DNA of 64,000 bases, taken from assembly GCA_037975125.1 (NCBI GenBank), contig CM075853.1, positions 31,594,795 to 31,658,794 on the forward strand, read 5' to 3'. Below the pieces are notes generated by a model. That model was not told the origin of the DNA, ran no database searches, and saw only the letters and a program-made list of their open reading frames with translations. Both the position numbers and the translations under genes were made by a program. How positions within the stretch are numbered: position 1 is the first letter of the stretch; the number at the start of each line of letters is the position of its first letter. Below are positions 1-13,350 of the stretch, piece by piece. This DNA is from Latrodectus hesperus (taxonomy: Eukaryota; Arthropoda; Arachnida; Araneae; Theridiidae).

Positions 1-1450
1 TGGAAGTATGTTTTCTTTACTAGAAAGACAGAAAAACACTAGAAATTGAAGCAATGAAATATTTTAATAGAAATAAAACAGCATTTTTGGAGAACTAAAT
101 ATTTAATCTAAGTTAAGTAATGATATGAAAGTCTTAAAATTTATCCTGAATTAAAGTTTTAAAAATCAAAGATCTTTGATTTTCTAATATACTTAGATAA
201 AATATGTATAAAATGCTTAAAATTATTGTTGATAATGAAGTATAAATTTGAAATAAAGTAAAAAATTTAGAGTACTGAAACTCGTATTAAGGAAAATGCA
301 TAGAATATTGTAAAAAATTAAATAAATTTTAAAAATTTCTATTACTTTTTCAATTTACGTGGGTTTGTTTCTTATAACTCAGTTCTGATTATAGTATCAA
401 AAAATATTTTAAAATTTATGCATTCAAGTGTATATTATATTAAATATTTAACTTTATTTACATTAAAAAATATTAGATTGAAAAATATTTTTCAGATAGT
501 GAGTGGGCTATGAATATTATAACATAAAAATATAAAATCTAAATATTATCACATTTTGAAGTAAAATGAGATATCTCTCAATAAATTTCCAAAAGGGAGT
601 GAAACTAATAATAAGTACTATACATATTCTTGTAGAACCCAAACAAAATCACAAATATTGTCAAAATTAAAACCACAAACAAAAAGTAAACAAAATTCCA
701 CTGTAAATTTACCTAAATAAAATCACATAATATGTAGGTAATACATTTAAATACCTTAATCAAAAATGTCTTGTTTCAAATACAACTTCATATATTTTTG
801 CAAAAGCATTTTTACACTTCATTACTCTTTTTGTTGCACTTACAAATATTTAAATATTCATTACTTATTAAATTGATTTGATACCATTATATAAAAATGT
901 AACTCTAAAATCAGGAATTACAAACTTTAAAAAGAATGTCAGTTTCATGAATCGAAACAAAATGCTTGGTTGTGTCTAATAAAAAATATAAAAGCATTAA
1001 AATACCTAAAAATTAAGAACATCACTAAATAAAAAGCTACAAAAAGCACACATATTTTTAAACTTTTTCCTTATCCTAATTAAACTTTTTTCTTATTTTG
1101 ACAAATTGCTAGAAAAAACTTAGGAGTCGAGTTCTATTACAAATGTTTTCTCTTCCATTAAAGTGTCTCAAAAAACAAAAGCTCTACATTTTTTGAACGT
1201 GTACCTTGCAGATATGCATGTTGAAATCAAAAATACAGTAACTGTTTTTAGTTATTTAAAAAAAAGTTATATTCGAACTTATGATCTTTCAAATCAAAGC
1301 TTATGGTTTTATCAAAAAAACATGTAAATTTAATTTTATTTAATTTATCATGTAGCAGACAGATTGAAGACTGGATGCTACTGTTAGGTACGAGAATATC
1401 GACAATATTGATTTTGAGGAGATATAACAAAGATGTAAATTTTTTTACCG
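1..1450. other. AT-rich stretch, nothing recognised
   Basis: Very AT-rich sequence with stop codons dense in all frames. I see no coding exon, RNA gene or clear repeat unit. Confidence 0.6.
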
Positions 1451-1630
<180 letters not shown>

Positions 1631-1849
1631 CACACACATAGGAAGCTGATATATATGAAATCTGTACATTTCAAACAATATTAAAATTGTTTTGGGAAGA
1701 TGCCATTTTTTTTAGAAATAAATTCTATTTATGTTAGGAAATATAGGAATATCTAATAATTAGTTGCATCTACATTTGTTGATTTGTAACTTATCGTCTA
1801 CCCCTGAATATAAAAGGACTTTATAAGACGAACCAAGAAATGTTCCATT

Positions 1850-2420
1850 TCATTCCAAAATCTCTAAGGCGTGCTGCTTTTAATAACGTTTCCATATCCC
1901 GATTATCTTCCATTTTTTCTTAAATGTCAAGTTAACCACAATTGTATTCAAGTGACAGAAAAGGTTAGTCAAAACTTTAACTTTTAAAATGTTTACCGAT
2001 ATTCACCTTTTTGGATGCGTTGTTGTGATGATTCCTTTCGAAAAAATCCGTATAAGATTTCTTTTTACGAATATAGGCAGTATATAACCTTCTAAAACTT
2101 TTTATAAGCATTTTGATCAGCAACCTCATAATTATAAAAGAACATTACTAAACCATTTCCGAGTTCTGTTGTTGAATGAGTGATTCTTTTGTTTCCTTTT
2201 ATGTGACGTCAGCCATCCCTTCCAAATAAACTGAATTTGGATTCTTGCTCCAGAGATTTTATTCCAATCTTCTGTTTTTTACATTTCACACTCCTCAGTG
2301 AATTTCTACCAAACGTTCTATTCTTTGCCTGAAAGACAGATTATTTTGCAAATGGTTGTGCACACATTCTAGTGGTATCATGATTACGTCTTATAACGTT
2401 CTTACCCATTGTGAGAGCAT
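1850..2420 (-). pseudogene. Decayed Tc1-like transposase remnant
   Basis: Read on the minus strand, three frames together give a Tc1-type block. A KTEDWNKI segment is followed, after a frame change, by ESKFSLFGRDG and then RH. This is the usual Tc1 order around the first catalytic Asp (family form W.SDESKF.LFG.DGRR). The Asp itself appears replaced here (EQESKF), and frameshifts and stops are present. I could not place the later catalytic residues or find terminal inverted repeats, so the boundaries are rough. Together the decay points to an old, inactive insertion. Confidence 0.5.
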
Positions 2421-2815
2421 GCCGTCCATGATATTGTTTCGTACTGTAATCTCAATTGTATTTCCAAAATCTGGAAATTGGCTTAAAACTATAAGAAATT
2501 AAAGTTTTAGTCTAATCGAGTTAATCACTTGACTCCGGTATAATTATGCATCTTTGGAAATACATTGGTAGAAAGACATTTTAAAAGGCAGAATTCCTTC
2601 AAGATCATTAATCGAATCAGAGGAAATCTTCAGGTTCATCTTATAAAACCTTATTTATTCTGCATTTTAAATGATGTGTTGTAGGCCTACAAACAAAAGA
2701 TTATGAAGCTAAATGTTAAATGTTGTATTTCATTGCAGTAATGCAATACATTTCAATGAAAGTTTTAAAAAAGTGAACTATCTCAAAGCTTTTGTATAAG
2801 CCACAGTATGTTCTC
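2421..2815. other. Non-coding, nothing recognised
   Basis: AT-rich; may include the 5' flank of the Tc1-like remnant to its left, but no motif could be confirmed. Confidence 0.4.
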
Positions 2816-2879
2816 TTCTCTCTCTCTATATATATATGTATTTGTGTATGTTTGTAAATACATATACATATAACGTGTA

Positions 2880-3240
2880 TGGTGACTAGGAGGGAAAAAA
2901 TAATACCAGCCTAGTTCCCTGACTACGTTGGAATTATCCAGATCTTATTTATAATCGTAAGAGGAGACTAAAAAAGACCTGGCTCCTTAGTCTAGGGTTT
3001 GTTGCGAGGCTAGCAATCAAACCGTGTGAAAAACCTGTTGATTTAATACCTCAGAAAGTAAAAGCCAAAGAGAAGTTCGGATAAGAATTTTCAGAGACTT
3101 TCTATACTAAGAGTGGAAAATTGTGAAGGACCTGTGAGTTAATAGATGTTAAAATATAGCATCGAATAGATCAAGATGGTCAAAGTTAACTGAGAGATCT
3201 TGACTGGCAACCGACTGTAGTGCTATAGGATAGAAGAAAG
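2880..3240 (+). repeat. Unclassified repeat-like block (possibly 5' part of a LINE)
   Basis: This block is visibly less AT-rich than its surroundings, with sharp composition edges. It ends just before an acacacac run. Its character resembles the untranslated 5' region of arthropod LINEs, but I found no reverse-transcriptase or endonuclease motif. The assignment is inference only. Confidence 0.25.
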
Positions 3241-4650
3241 ACACACACAAGTATTTACATTAAAGTTCAATGACTTCATTTAATTTGTATAAAAATAAAT
3301 GAAACGCATTATTTTACTATTATAAGGATTAAGTTTCGCTGTGATAAAGATTTTTGACTAATTATTTAAATATTATACATGTGCAGCTTAAGATATAAAA
3401 TAAATCTGTCTGGTTGCATAAGATTTCTTCGAACGTAAAAGTTTATTTACTTTATTATTATATTTCCGTAGTTTTTCCAATTTATCATAATGCAGTCTGC
3501 TTAAATTATTACCTCAATACCCTATTTAATCTATCCTGAAAATATGTAGTATTCGGAATTATTTAGAGAAACTCACCCACTCTTCAACTTGAGTTCATTG
3601 TTCTAGGAATTACTTTTAATTAATGATTAAAGTTCCAAATTTTCAAGACGAGAGTAATTTTATGTCAAGTAACTATGAATGATCACGTTTAATGTATTTT
3701 AAAGTATTTATCTTAATTGCCTTAAAATTTGAAATTATCTTTCTTTCAAATATAAAATGATTCACAAAATACTTACATGAAAATATATTTTTTCAAATAA
3801 TTACAATTAAAATATTTTATAAACGTCCACATTAAACAAAATAAATGGAAGCACATGGATAAATCAGAAAATGTTTGTTTTTCGTGTTCTTGAAAATAAA
3901 GATATATTAGAGATGAATTTAATTAAAAAAAGTTTGCTATTTTAATTATAAAATGATGACTTGTTAATTGTATGCATAATAAATCTAGCTATTATACTTA
4001 ATTACGTATTAACTTGATAACTAGGAATATTATATATATTAGGTACATATAAAAAGTATAATTATACAGATATATTCGTATACATGTTTTCCTTACTTCG
4101 AAAATCAGTTACTCTAAAGAATACTAAGTAATGCGCATATTAACAAGGGTGATTCATCAGAGAGAGGAAAATTATTTTATTTCTCGACTAAACAAGTTAT
4201 CCGCAAATTAAGTAAATAATCTGCTCACAATCTATTAGTCATTCATTAAAATAAAAATAAAATCTTCGCTTAAAAAACACACAATGTTTCGCTTATATAT
4301 TTCAATTTAGACAATGATATTTATTTTTCGATACCTAAAGAATTTAGTCAATGCTATCAAAGAGTCAATAGGTTAATTGATAGATTTGATTATTGATAAA
4401 AACTGGAATACAAATAACCAAATATTTTAAAATATTATAATTATTAAGGAGACTTAAATAATATTCCTCGTTTTTTGGTATCATTCTTGATTTTGTACTT
4501 TAATAGTAGCAAATCAGTATATTTGCAGATTTACAAGGTAATGTGCACAATATAATTTACACATTTTAGTGGTAATGTATACTTAGCAAGATATAAATTG
4601 CTTATAAAGTTATAAATCGCAGTTTTTAGTATCAAGAAATAAATAAATTG
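3241..4650. other. AT-rich stretch, nothing recognised
   Basis: No open frame with coding character, no repeat unit and no RNA gene seen. Confidence 0.55.
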
Positions 4651-4654
4651 TTTA

Positions 4655-4926
4655 AGGGCTCCAGAGTACATCAGACGACACTGTCTCGACTTTCTACTGG
4701 CCACTTGAAGTGTATGATCTTTGAAGTCGGTGAAAGAAAATACCCATCATGCTCCAAGTGCGACAATGCTCCGTTTTGCACATCTTGAGGTGCTTGTGGT
4801 TTTCTCGTGAAGAGGCTGTGAAGAGTCCACATCTGCTTTTGGACATTTTGGCTGTCTTTGATCTCATGGATCTGGTCTAGTGGCACTAGACCAGATGAGG
4901 ATTAGTCCACCACCACCACCACCAAA
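4655..4926 (+). mobile_element. LINE 3' end with (CCA)n tail
   Basis: The plus strand reads LSRLSTGHLKCMIFEVGE, then YPSCSKCD, then (after decay) WIWSSG. This matches the RNase H / zinc-knuckle-like C-terminus of arthropod LINE polyproteins, where a C..C...H...C pattern precedes a DPLLFLDFLRV-type ending. A (CCA)n run at about 4908-4925 is the probable 3' tail. A related copy with a (CAA)n tail lies at 47695-47980. It is truncated at its 5' side and broken by stops. Confidence 0.6.
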
Positions 4927-5956
<1,030 letters not shown>

Positions 5957-6260
5957 TAAGGCGTTGCTCTCGTTATCGGAGAGTAGCGAGGTCGAATTAA
6001 TTAAAACTCTATCATATTTACTAATGAAGGCTAGGGAAAGTGAACTATTCTGTGGTAGCAATGTCTTCCACATGAAATGATACTTCTTGAGATGGTAGGC
6101 CAAATTCTAGGGGTCCTTTGCTTGATCCCCGACTCTAACTTAAAAAGATCCACTTCCTTTCGGAGTCACGATGGTACGCCTATTGAATGTAAAAGTGCCG
6201 TCATTACTAATTAAAATCCACTACTATGTAAAAGTGCATTCACTTCCACCCCTTGTAACG
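5957..6260 (+). mobile_element. Degenerate tRNA-derived SINE (same family as 17675 and 19075)
   Basis: It shares a long imperfect match with the copies at 17675 and 19075. The clearest part is GCAATGTCTTCCACATGAAA followed by TGATAC, against GCAATGTCCTCCAAGTGAAA in the other copies. It then continues with a related stretch around ggtaggccaaa..taggggtcc. The 5' promoter part is poorly preserved. No target-site duplication is visible. Confidence 0.55.
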
Positions 6261-8950
6261 CTGAAAGGCGTAAATCTTAGTTGTAGAGCATTGGAAATGG
6301 ATATATTATATTTTTATATAGAATTATATTTTTCCCATAAAATGTTTCTAAACAATTATAATTTAATGATCAAGATTTGTAGATGGTCCCTCTTTTTGCC
6401 ATAATTATCCTATAATATCGCAACTGGGCTTAATGGAATGCATTCCATGATACGTAGTAAGTGATAATTGAATGTTGCCTCCACAAGTAACAATTCAGTC
6501 TAATGGTGTTCAAATGAAATTGGATATTTTGAGGACTTGATCGATAGAGCGTACTGTTTATGGTATGTTTATATCAGTAGTATACTGCTTATAATTATAA
6601 ATGTATATTATATAAGTACATATAGAATTAAGTTCTAGAAAATATGATGTTCGAAAATTAAAATCTTATTTTCAGTAAATTTTTCTGATTATTTTTCTAG
6701 TATCTCCAAAGGAACCGGATTTACTCTTTCAAGGTTACTTTCTTCAATTTGTATTGTTAGTGTGTGAGATAACAAGACAAAGATAGCCTTAATGCTATGT
6801 CATTGCAAATTTATCTCAAACTGTGAAGTAGTTCAAGAGTCTTGAGGTGTTTTAAATAATTTAAATTTGTGTCTAGTTTTTAACTTAAGTCCATTATTCG
6901 CCACATATTTTCTTATCTAGTTACCTAATAATCTAATAAAAATGTAATAATGATACCATTATTATTATCACATTTTTATTTCTAGTAATGTTTTTAACTT
7001 AATACCGAAAATTATTCTTGCTAAACATAATATTCCTCAATCAACTTTGAAAAAATTGCTATTCATTTTAAAAAATTTGATTTTCTGTTTCCAATGGAAA
7101 CAAATTGGAATTTATATCTAAATATCTTAATCTATTTCTTTATTATTTTTATTTGGAATTTATATCTAAATGCTTACCAAAAACGTTTTTTTTTCTTTTT
7201 CGCACAATATTTCTAATATTTGACATTAGAATGCTTAAATTTAATTTCAAAGTGATTAGACTTATATTTTAAAAGAATTAATATAAGAATTGAATATAGA
7301 ATTAAGAGCGACTGAATTATTTTTTTAAAACATTTAAATGTTAAAGAATAAAATCATATTATAAAATATTCGTAAGAAAATGAAAAAACAGATTCATAAA
7401 ATTTTTCAATTGTATGCGAAATTTTCAAAATTCAACATAAAATGAAAATTTTTTCCCGAAAATGCTCATATTCAAGATATTTTGATTTACTTAAGATGCT
7501 TTATTATATCATAGAAATTTTTTTTTATTTGTTAATAATTACTAAATTCAAAACACCAAGGATCTAAAAGTTGAAAAGCACTTAATAAACGTATAAATTT
7601 TGATGTAATGGAATATTTCTGTACTTTATTTAAACAATCATATGTTTCCAGCTCACAAAATATTTCTTTATTGCAAGTTAAATATACTATAATTCAAAAT
7701 AAAATAAGTTAAATAAGTTTTCTGTTCAGGAAAATAAGCACATAAAATATGCATGGAATTACATCAGCGAATTTTTTAAAGTATGAGTCGGCTACGATAA
7801 TATTTATTAAATTCAAAGCAATTACATGTTAAAATCCAAAAGTTTAGGAGAACTTAGTTAAAGAATAAATTTTAATAAAATAAAATATCTGTGTTCTTCA
7901 TTAAAATTTTCTAATAATCCCATCCCTGCATAACCTTTAGGCATTCAGTTACACACACATCTGCTAATCCATTGTTTCATTGTCGTCTAACCAAGCGATA
8001 TGTTACATAAAATTGCTTGAATAGGCGTAAAAATAACAGGAGTTTCAAATTTAAAATATTTCTAGAAGCAGTTAACTCATGGATATCATGGAGAAATTTC
8101 CTCTGCTTTTGTTATTGAAACAGAGTAAACATTTTTAATTTTGTAAGCAGAATTAATTTCGTTTTTGAATTAAATATCATGCGCTTACAAATTAAACTCA
8201 TTCTAAATTAAGATTTTAAGCTGCTTCACATGTTAGTATTTCTATATTACTTATAATTATTTATATTTTTCAAAATGTTTTTATTTTTCACTGATTAAAT
8301 TACAACACTGTCAATAACTGATAGAAAAACATTATTGAAAATAATTTAATATAATAATAATAATGCGTAATTAATGTACTGAAAACAATGCATTATAAGG
8401 TCTTCAAATATGTTACGCATACCATGTATTTGTACTCTTTTTATCAGACAAATAAATTAAAAAAGTGTAATTTTTCGCTTAAAAATATATGAAAAAAATG
8501 TACCCATTAAACTAAAAACTGCATAAAAGTAAAATTACTTGAAAAATCAAACTCATATTTAATCATTATATAAAAGGTAAAGAATACTGAATACAATTAG
8601 GAAGTGCAACATACAAAAAAAATTTCATAAAGTGTATTTAAAAGCTGTACACGAAATTCACATTTCAATAAAAAAATATTATATATAAACGGGTAAAAAC
8701 TTATAGTTGTATCACATAGAACCAATCAGTTCATCAACTGTTAATATATTAGTTTTACATATTACTGAGAAATGTTTCAGTCAATTTACATATAAGGAAG
8801 AAAGCATGTAATTGTGTGACTAAAGCTAAATTTTTGACAGGTTTCATATCATTGTATAATGCATTAGAATATATATTTTGCATGCACTTTTGTACAATTA
8901 GTACTTCTGTACAGTTAGAAAGAAACCATTTTGTTTATTGTTGTTGTAAC
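6261..8950. other. AT-rich stretch, nothing recognised
   Basis: Long AT-rich region, stop-dense on both strands. No repeat unit or coding motif identified. Confidence 0.5.
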
Positions 8951-8954
8951 TTAT

Positions 8955-9300
8955 CACACACTTAGACAAACCAAGCTCGGTTTGCCATTAGTTATGCGAG
9001 TTTAAGTCATCAGGGTGCATCTTTCGTTTAACCACGAAGAAGAGAGCACCACGAAGGTGAAAGTTTGACATTGTCTAAATTCTTCCGACAGATGGCTATA
9101 CCAGAGGATCCACTCCCTCAATTTGGACATTGATTTGAAGGGGGAGAAAAGTTTTTCCAGACCATTAAACCCCTGGTAAATGTTTAACTATTGACCACAA
9201 GACTTCCGATTCCACAAATTTGATGAGCATGTATATCGAATATACTTGGTGGGTGTTTGGCGGCATTGGGACGCCTTCCATTCGGAAAGGTGGTTTTATT
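8955..9300 (+). repeat. Dispersed unclassified repeat, copy 1
   Basis: GC-richer block. Its first ~175 bp match the reverse complement of 53845-54020: both contain an AAGCTCG element, then TATGCGA.TTTAAGTCA, then AGAGCACCAC.AAG.TGAAAG, then a CTCCCTCAA end. No transposase, promoter boxes or terminal repeats are visible, so the class is unknown. The part from about 9140 to 9300 has no counterpart in the second copy. Confidence 0.6.
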
Positions 9301-9645
9301 TATTTACATAAATCAATTTGTAAAAAAATAAATTTTACTAACCATAATGTATGTGCATTAAACATAACAAACTTTTAATGTTCGGGAGAGATTATATAAA
9401 ATTTTAGCTCAACAGAATATTTTATATACTTCAAGTTTCCCCTTAAAAAAAATTATTATGTTGTTATTCAGTAAGTTTATATCTGTATGAGCTCATATAC
9501 ACACATGTCTATAAATTAAGAGTAATGTCACAACAAGCAACTAAAGATGCCCAAACAATGTAAATGTGATTTATTCGTAAAGCCATTGAACAAATGAGAA
9601 AGAACAAAAAAGATAGTGCATATATTATACCAGGCATTTAAACTA
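9301..9645. other. AT-rich stretch, nothing recognised
   Basis: No coding or repeat signal seen. Confidence 0.45.
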
Positions 9646-9649
9646 CGAT

Positions 9650-10360
9650 TATAGCTCCCTGGAGCACTTATAGAATATAGAATCGGTACAACAATCGAAC
9701 ATATATCTCCTATACGAGGAAATACAGTCTGTACAACGCTAAGGCATACTGAAGATCAAATTATTCGAACTCCACTCAGCACACAATGCACTCCGAAAGT
9801 CAAGTACAGATGTAGTAGGTGGTTGACATGTTGCGATTCGTCAGTCAAGCACGTCCCACACAAGCTCTATCGGATACAAGTCCGATGAAAATGCTTGTCA
9901 TTCCATACGGCTGACATCATCTGACAAAGTAGACACATTGGCTTGTAGTGGGCTTTAGCCTACCACAAGCCAATGTGTCTACTTTGCATGTTCTCTATTC
10001 CAGGCTAACCACTAGCGACAATGAATTTCTGTGAGGAGAAAACATCTAAAATGCCTGCGAGCATATAGACCAAAAGTCTGCACACGGTTTACATTGAAAT
10101 TGTAAATCCGTGGTTGATGATAAATGACGTGAAAAGTCAGGTGCTATGCTCTGTCTATATCTTTTGGCGGTTATTGTGAAATACTGTCATCTTTCGACGT
10201 TGTCCCTCAGGGAAGATTTGTTCTGTAATGTCTACTGAGATTTCCATTCTACTGTAATCATTACCATAGCCAAGAGATGACACTTTGGGTGGTTCCGAGT
10301 TTCTGTGCTATTGTCATTTTTACATTAGTTAACAATCAGCCCAATAAAGTGATGATGAAG
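9650..10360 (-). pseudogene. Tc1-like transposase, internally deleted, with palindrome at the junction
   Basis: On the minus strand, from about 10340 down to 9990, the sequence reads like the N-terminal half of an arthropod Tc1-like transposase: KLGTTQSVISWLW (helix-turn-helix), then GLYARRHFRCFLLT, then WNREHAK. From about 9920 to 9690 it resumes with the C-terminal part: RMEWQAF, then SDLYPIELVWDVL (family form SPDLNPIEHVWDVL), RIATCQPPTTSV and RCTDCI. The middle, including the first two catalytic Asp positions, is missing. In its place is a 62-bp near-perfect palindrome at 9925-9986. Several stops are present. Terminal inverted repeats were not found, so the outer limits are approximate. 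It cannot encode an active transposase. Confidence 0.72.
9925..9986. repeat. 62-bp palindrome (31-bp arms) inside the Tc1-like remnant
   Basis: The arms mirror each other about position 9955/9956 with two mismatches; the outer 22 bp of each arm pair perfectly. It lies at the joint between the N- and C-terminal transposase segments. One arm may continue the transposase reading (after WNREHAK) and the other be its inverted copy. Confidence 0.93.
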
Positions 10361-10960
10361 CATAAAAAATAATTAAATTCAGTATCGGTAGAAAAGTCTT
10401 CAAGAAAATTTAAGACTAATGAGACATTGCTTGAGGTGGTTCCCATCCATATTCTCTCCTTCTCACAGATGGCAATAAGCCGAATCTTTGACTCCAATAA
10501 TATATAAATGCTTCTACAAACAGTTATATCCAGTAAGCAAATGAAAGCAAGTAACTACAACCGATCGAGGCAGGGAACTAGAGATACTACTGCTTTTGTT
10601 GAATAAGACACTCCACATCTTAACTGCAGCTACATCACTGTACAAGGAAGCTCTGTTATTTTTTAAATTTACTCTAACTTGTATTCGGATGCATTTTTTT
10701 ATCCTACATAATCAAAACTTAGAATTATTACCAGATTATTTGTACCAGAAATAATCAGAATTGAAACAAATTAAAAACATTTTATTTTGTTTCATTTTTA
10801 TTATTTTTGTGCCAATAACAAAAAGACTCACATTGCAAATATTGTCTGTAATTAAAATTTGAAGTGCTTGCAACTATTTTTATCACAAGTGTCCAAAATC
10901 AATATTAGTTTAGCTGCAGCTTTTTGATGCGGAATAAAATCAAACGAATTATTTATTATC
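10361..10960. other. Non-coding, mixed composition
   Basis: Part of this (about 10430-10640) is less AT-rich and may belong to the neighbouring transposon, but I recognise no motif. Confidence 0.35.
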
Positions 10961-10962
10961 TG

Positions 10963-11155
10963 GAGAAGAGCTTGTATGGGAAACATAAATTAATTTGTCG
11001 GAATTGTAGGACAAGAACTAATAGTTAGACATTTATTAAGGATATCCCATAAGAATTTGATATAGATGAGACATATCCAATTAATAAACAAATCAAGGAA
11101 GAAGCTGAATCAGCTAAAAAGAAGTTTAAATTCCGTTGAGAAACAGAATGAGAGA
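10963..11155 (+). pseudogene. Unidentified decayed coding-like segment
   Basis: One plus-strand frame gives about 60 codons of protein-like composition. A short Cys pair (ICRNC) is followed by a lysine- and glutamate-rich stretch (TYPINKQIKEEAESAKKKF), interrupted by stop codons. I do not recognise the family. No splice sites or neighbouring exons are evident, so it may be a pseudogene or a decayed transposon piece, or chance. Confidence 0.25.
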
Positions 11156-11159
11156 CACT

Positions 11160-12950
11160 GTTTGTAAAATAATGATAACTATATAAAATTTTTAAAGTTT
11201 TAAAATAATTTTCATAAATTAGTATGTATATAGTTATTTAATATAAAAACATGGTACTTTTATATCATTTACCTAAAGAGTATTAAATATTACACCTTAT
11301 TAGCTATTTTTATCAAGGCATTACAGAAAACATATAAGAATTGATTACATAATAAACTGCTTTTAATTTATCCCTAAATTAATTTTATTTATTCAGTAAA
11401 ACAATTAATCAAACTTCAAATCCCTTATTGCCTTAAACAATCAATTAAAATAATAATTGTTTCGTTTCAAGGATTAATTTGTTCTTCAGCAAATAAATGT
11501 TTTGGGGGAGACGTAATTTAATTTAAAACACTTCAGTGCTCCCTTTCAACATTATAAATCACTCAACTTCACAAATAAAAATGCATCGCATAAAATCTGA
11601 ATTGGAAAAGGAGATCTGCAAACAGTTGAATTTGCTTAGCCTATTTACTTGCCATAATATATTCCAATTTTTTTTTTCTATTATCAATACTGGAATACTC
11701 CGTGCTTTTAAAAATAAACATTTGTCAAGCTTACGAATTTTTCACAAGTTTTCCAATTTTGTTAAAATAATATGTTTATCTTAAATGTTGTTAATTTTTA
11801 TTACCATACTTGTTTTAATAATTAAAAAAATAGTAATCTCTCTCTTAGAGTACGCATTTCAAAAACAAATTGTTTCATATTTTGTAAATTTGGTTAAATT
11901 TGTTCAATTTTATAAATTTATTAAACTTTGAGGTTTGTTTTAAATTTATCTCAATAAGAGAAAAATTATCAGAAGTAATGAATATATAGTTGTTAAAGTA
12001 ATTTTTTTTTATTTTATCAAACTTAGATACATAATATATGCAACAGGTTTTCAATGAAAGTTAACTTGTCAGTAATTTTTATTTTTTACTTGATATTAAT
12101 AGTTATTCGATAATATTCCTTTAAATTATATTGTTATTGAAATACTTATGAATGAAACAGAGATAAATTTGAAAACTGAAAATATTATATCATAATATAT
12201 AACATTATACAGCTGCTTTACATAACAAATTTTGGGTTCTAAACTAAAGATTAGTATCATATTTTAAAATGAAAAAATACATTATATATATTCATTTTGT
12301 AATTCTGACAAATTATAAATACATAAATTCTAATCTACATGAAACTTCCTGCATTAAAATTTTCTAATATGAGTTTAGGTGATTCTTCTCATCATAAATG
12401 TTTTTTACTCAAAAGTTCTGCAAAATAAAATCATAGCTTTACAAAATAAGTTGAAAGATAATCAATCGATTAAACTAAAAATATTATTTGAATGAAGCAT
12501 GGTGAGGAATACAAATTTTGAAATAGTACAAGAACACTTAGAATCAAGTCTGCTTCTTTTCATTCAACTCACAAAAAGTCATTTTTTTCTAAGGAAGAGC
12601 GATTAAAACAAAGATTGCTTTATACGAAGTTTCAATTTGCTTCTCTTGATCGTTCTATTAAGTTCTTCTTTGAAGTTAAAATTTGTTTTTTTTATTTTTG
12701 CGATAAGGTTTGATCAGATTATATAGCATTTGTGAAATGTCTACTAACTTTCGCTATCGCATTTTTTAAAATTACCTTTGTACGATGGAAACAGTGATTT
12801 TAAGCATTATTATAGGAGCAAATAAAACGTGATTATTATTTTTCAACTTAAAAGCGAAAAAATTAGTTACTCTTTTTTTGCTTTTTAATATTCCGAGTGA
12901 TTATTTTTGCTGAGTGAAGCCGTTAAGCAACTTCAACTTGTCAACTTGTC
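11160..12950. other. AT-rich stretch, nothing recognised
   Basis: An open frame at 11536-11784 (82 codons) has no recognisable motif and looks like chance. Nothing else is seen. Confidence 0.45.
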
Positions 12951-12989
12951 TGAAATAGTCTACAGCCTGATTTTTAATCACCATTCAAA

Positions 12990-13350
12990 AGGACTCTGGA
13001 TAATTTGTAACGCTCATAATTATTCTCAAGACGGTAATATCGGATAAAAAGGGTTATGGTGAATTGGTTCGTCAAATATTGGACCAACTAATTCACAGTC
13101 ATGAACTTTTGATTGTGTACGGAGATATTCAAAACTAATTTCAACAGGATGGTCTCCATTTCCATCATGTATCAAACCATTTAATTTTTGGATATATTCA
13201 AATGGTAATATATTTTCTTTAATTTTTCATGGAATAACATTTTCACCTCAAGATTACCATGGTCCTTGTTACCACTCTGCTGGTTACCGATTGGTCAGTT
13301 TTCTGATCGAATTTAATAGTTCATGATTTTGGATTGGCCCTGAATTATCC
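12990..13350 (+). pseudogene. Possible IS630/Tc1-type transposase scrap
   Basis: The plus strand contains FQQDGLHFHHV (about 13137-13170), resembling the second catalytic Asp motif FQQDGAPPHF of this superfamily. An upstream ELVRQILDQLIHS-like stretch precedes it at roughly the right distance. The rest is too decayed to align and no ends were found. Confidence 0.35.
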
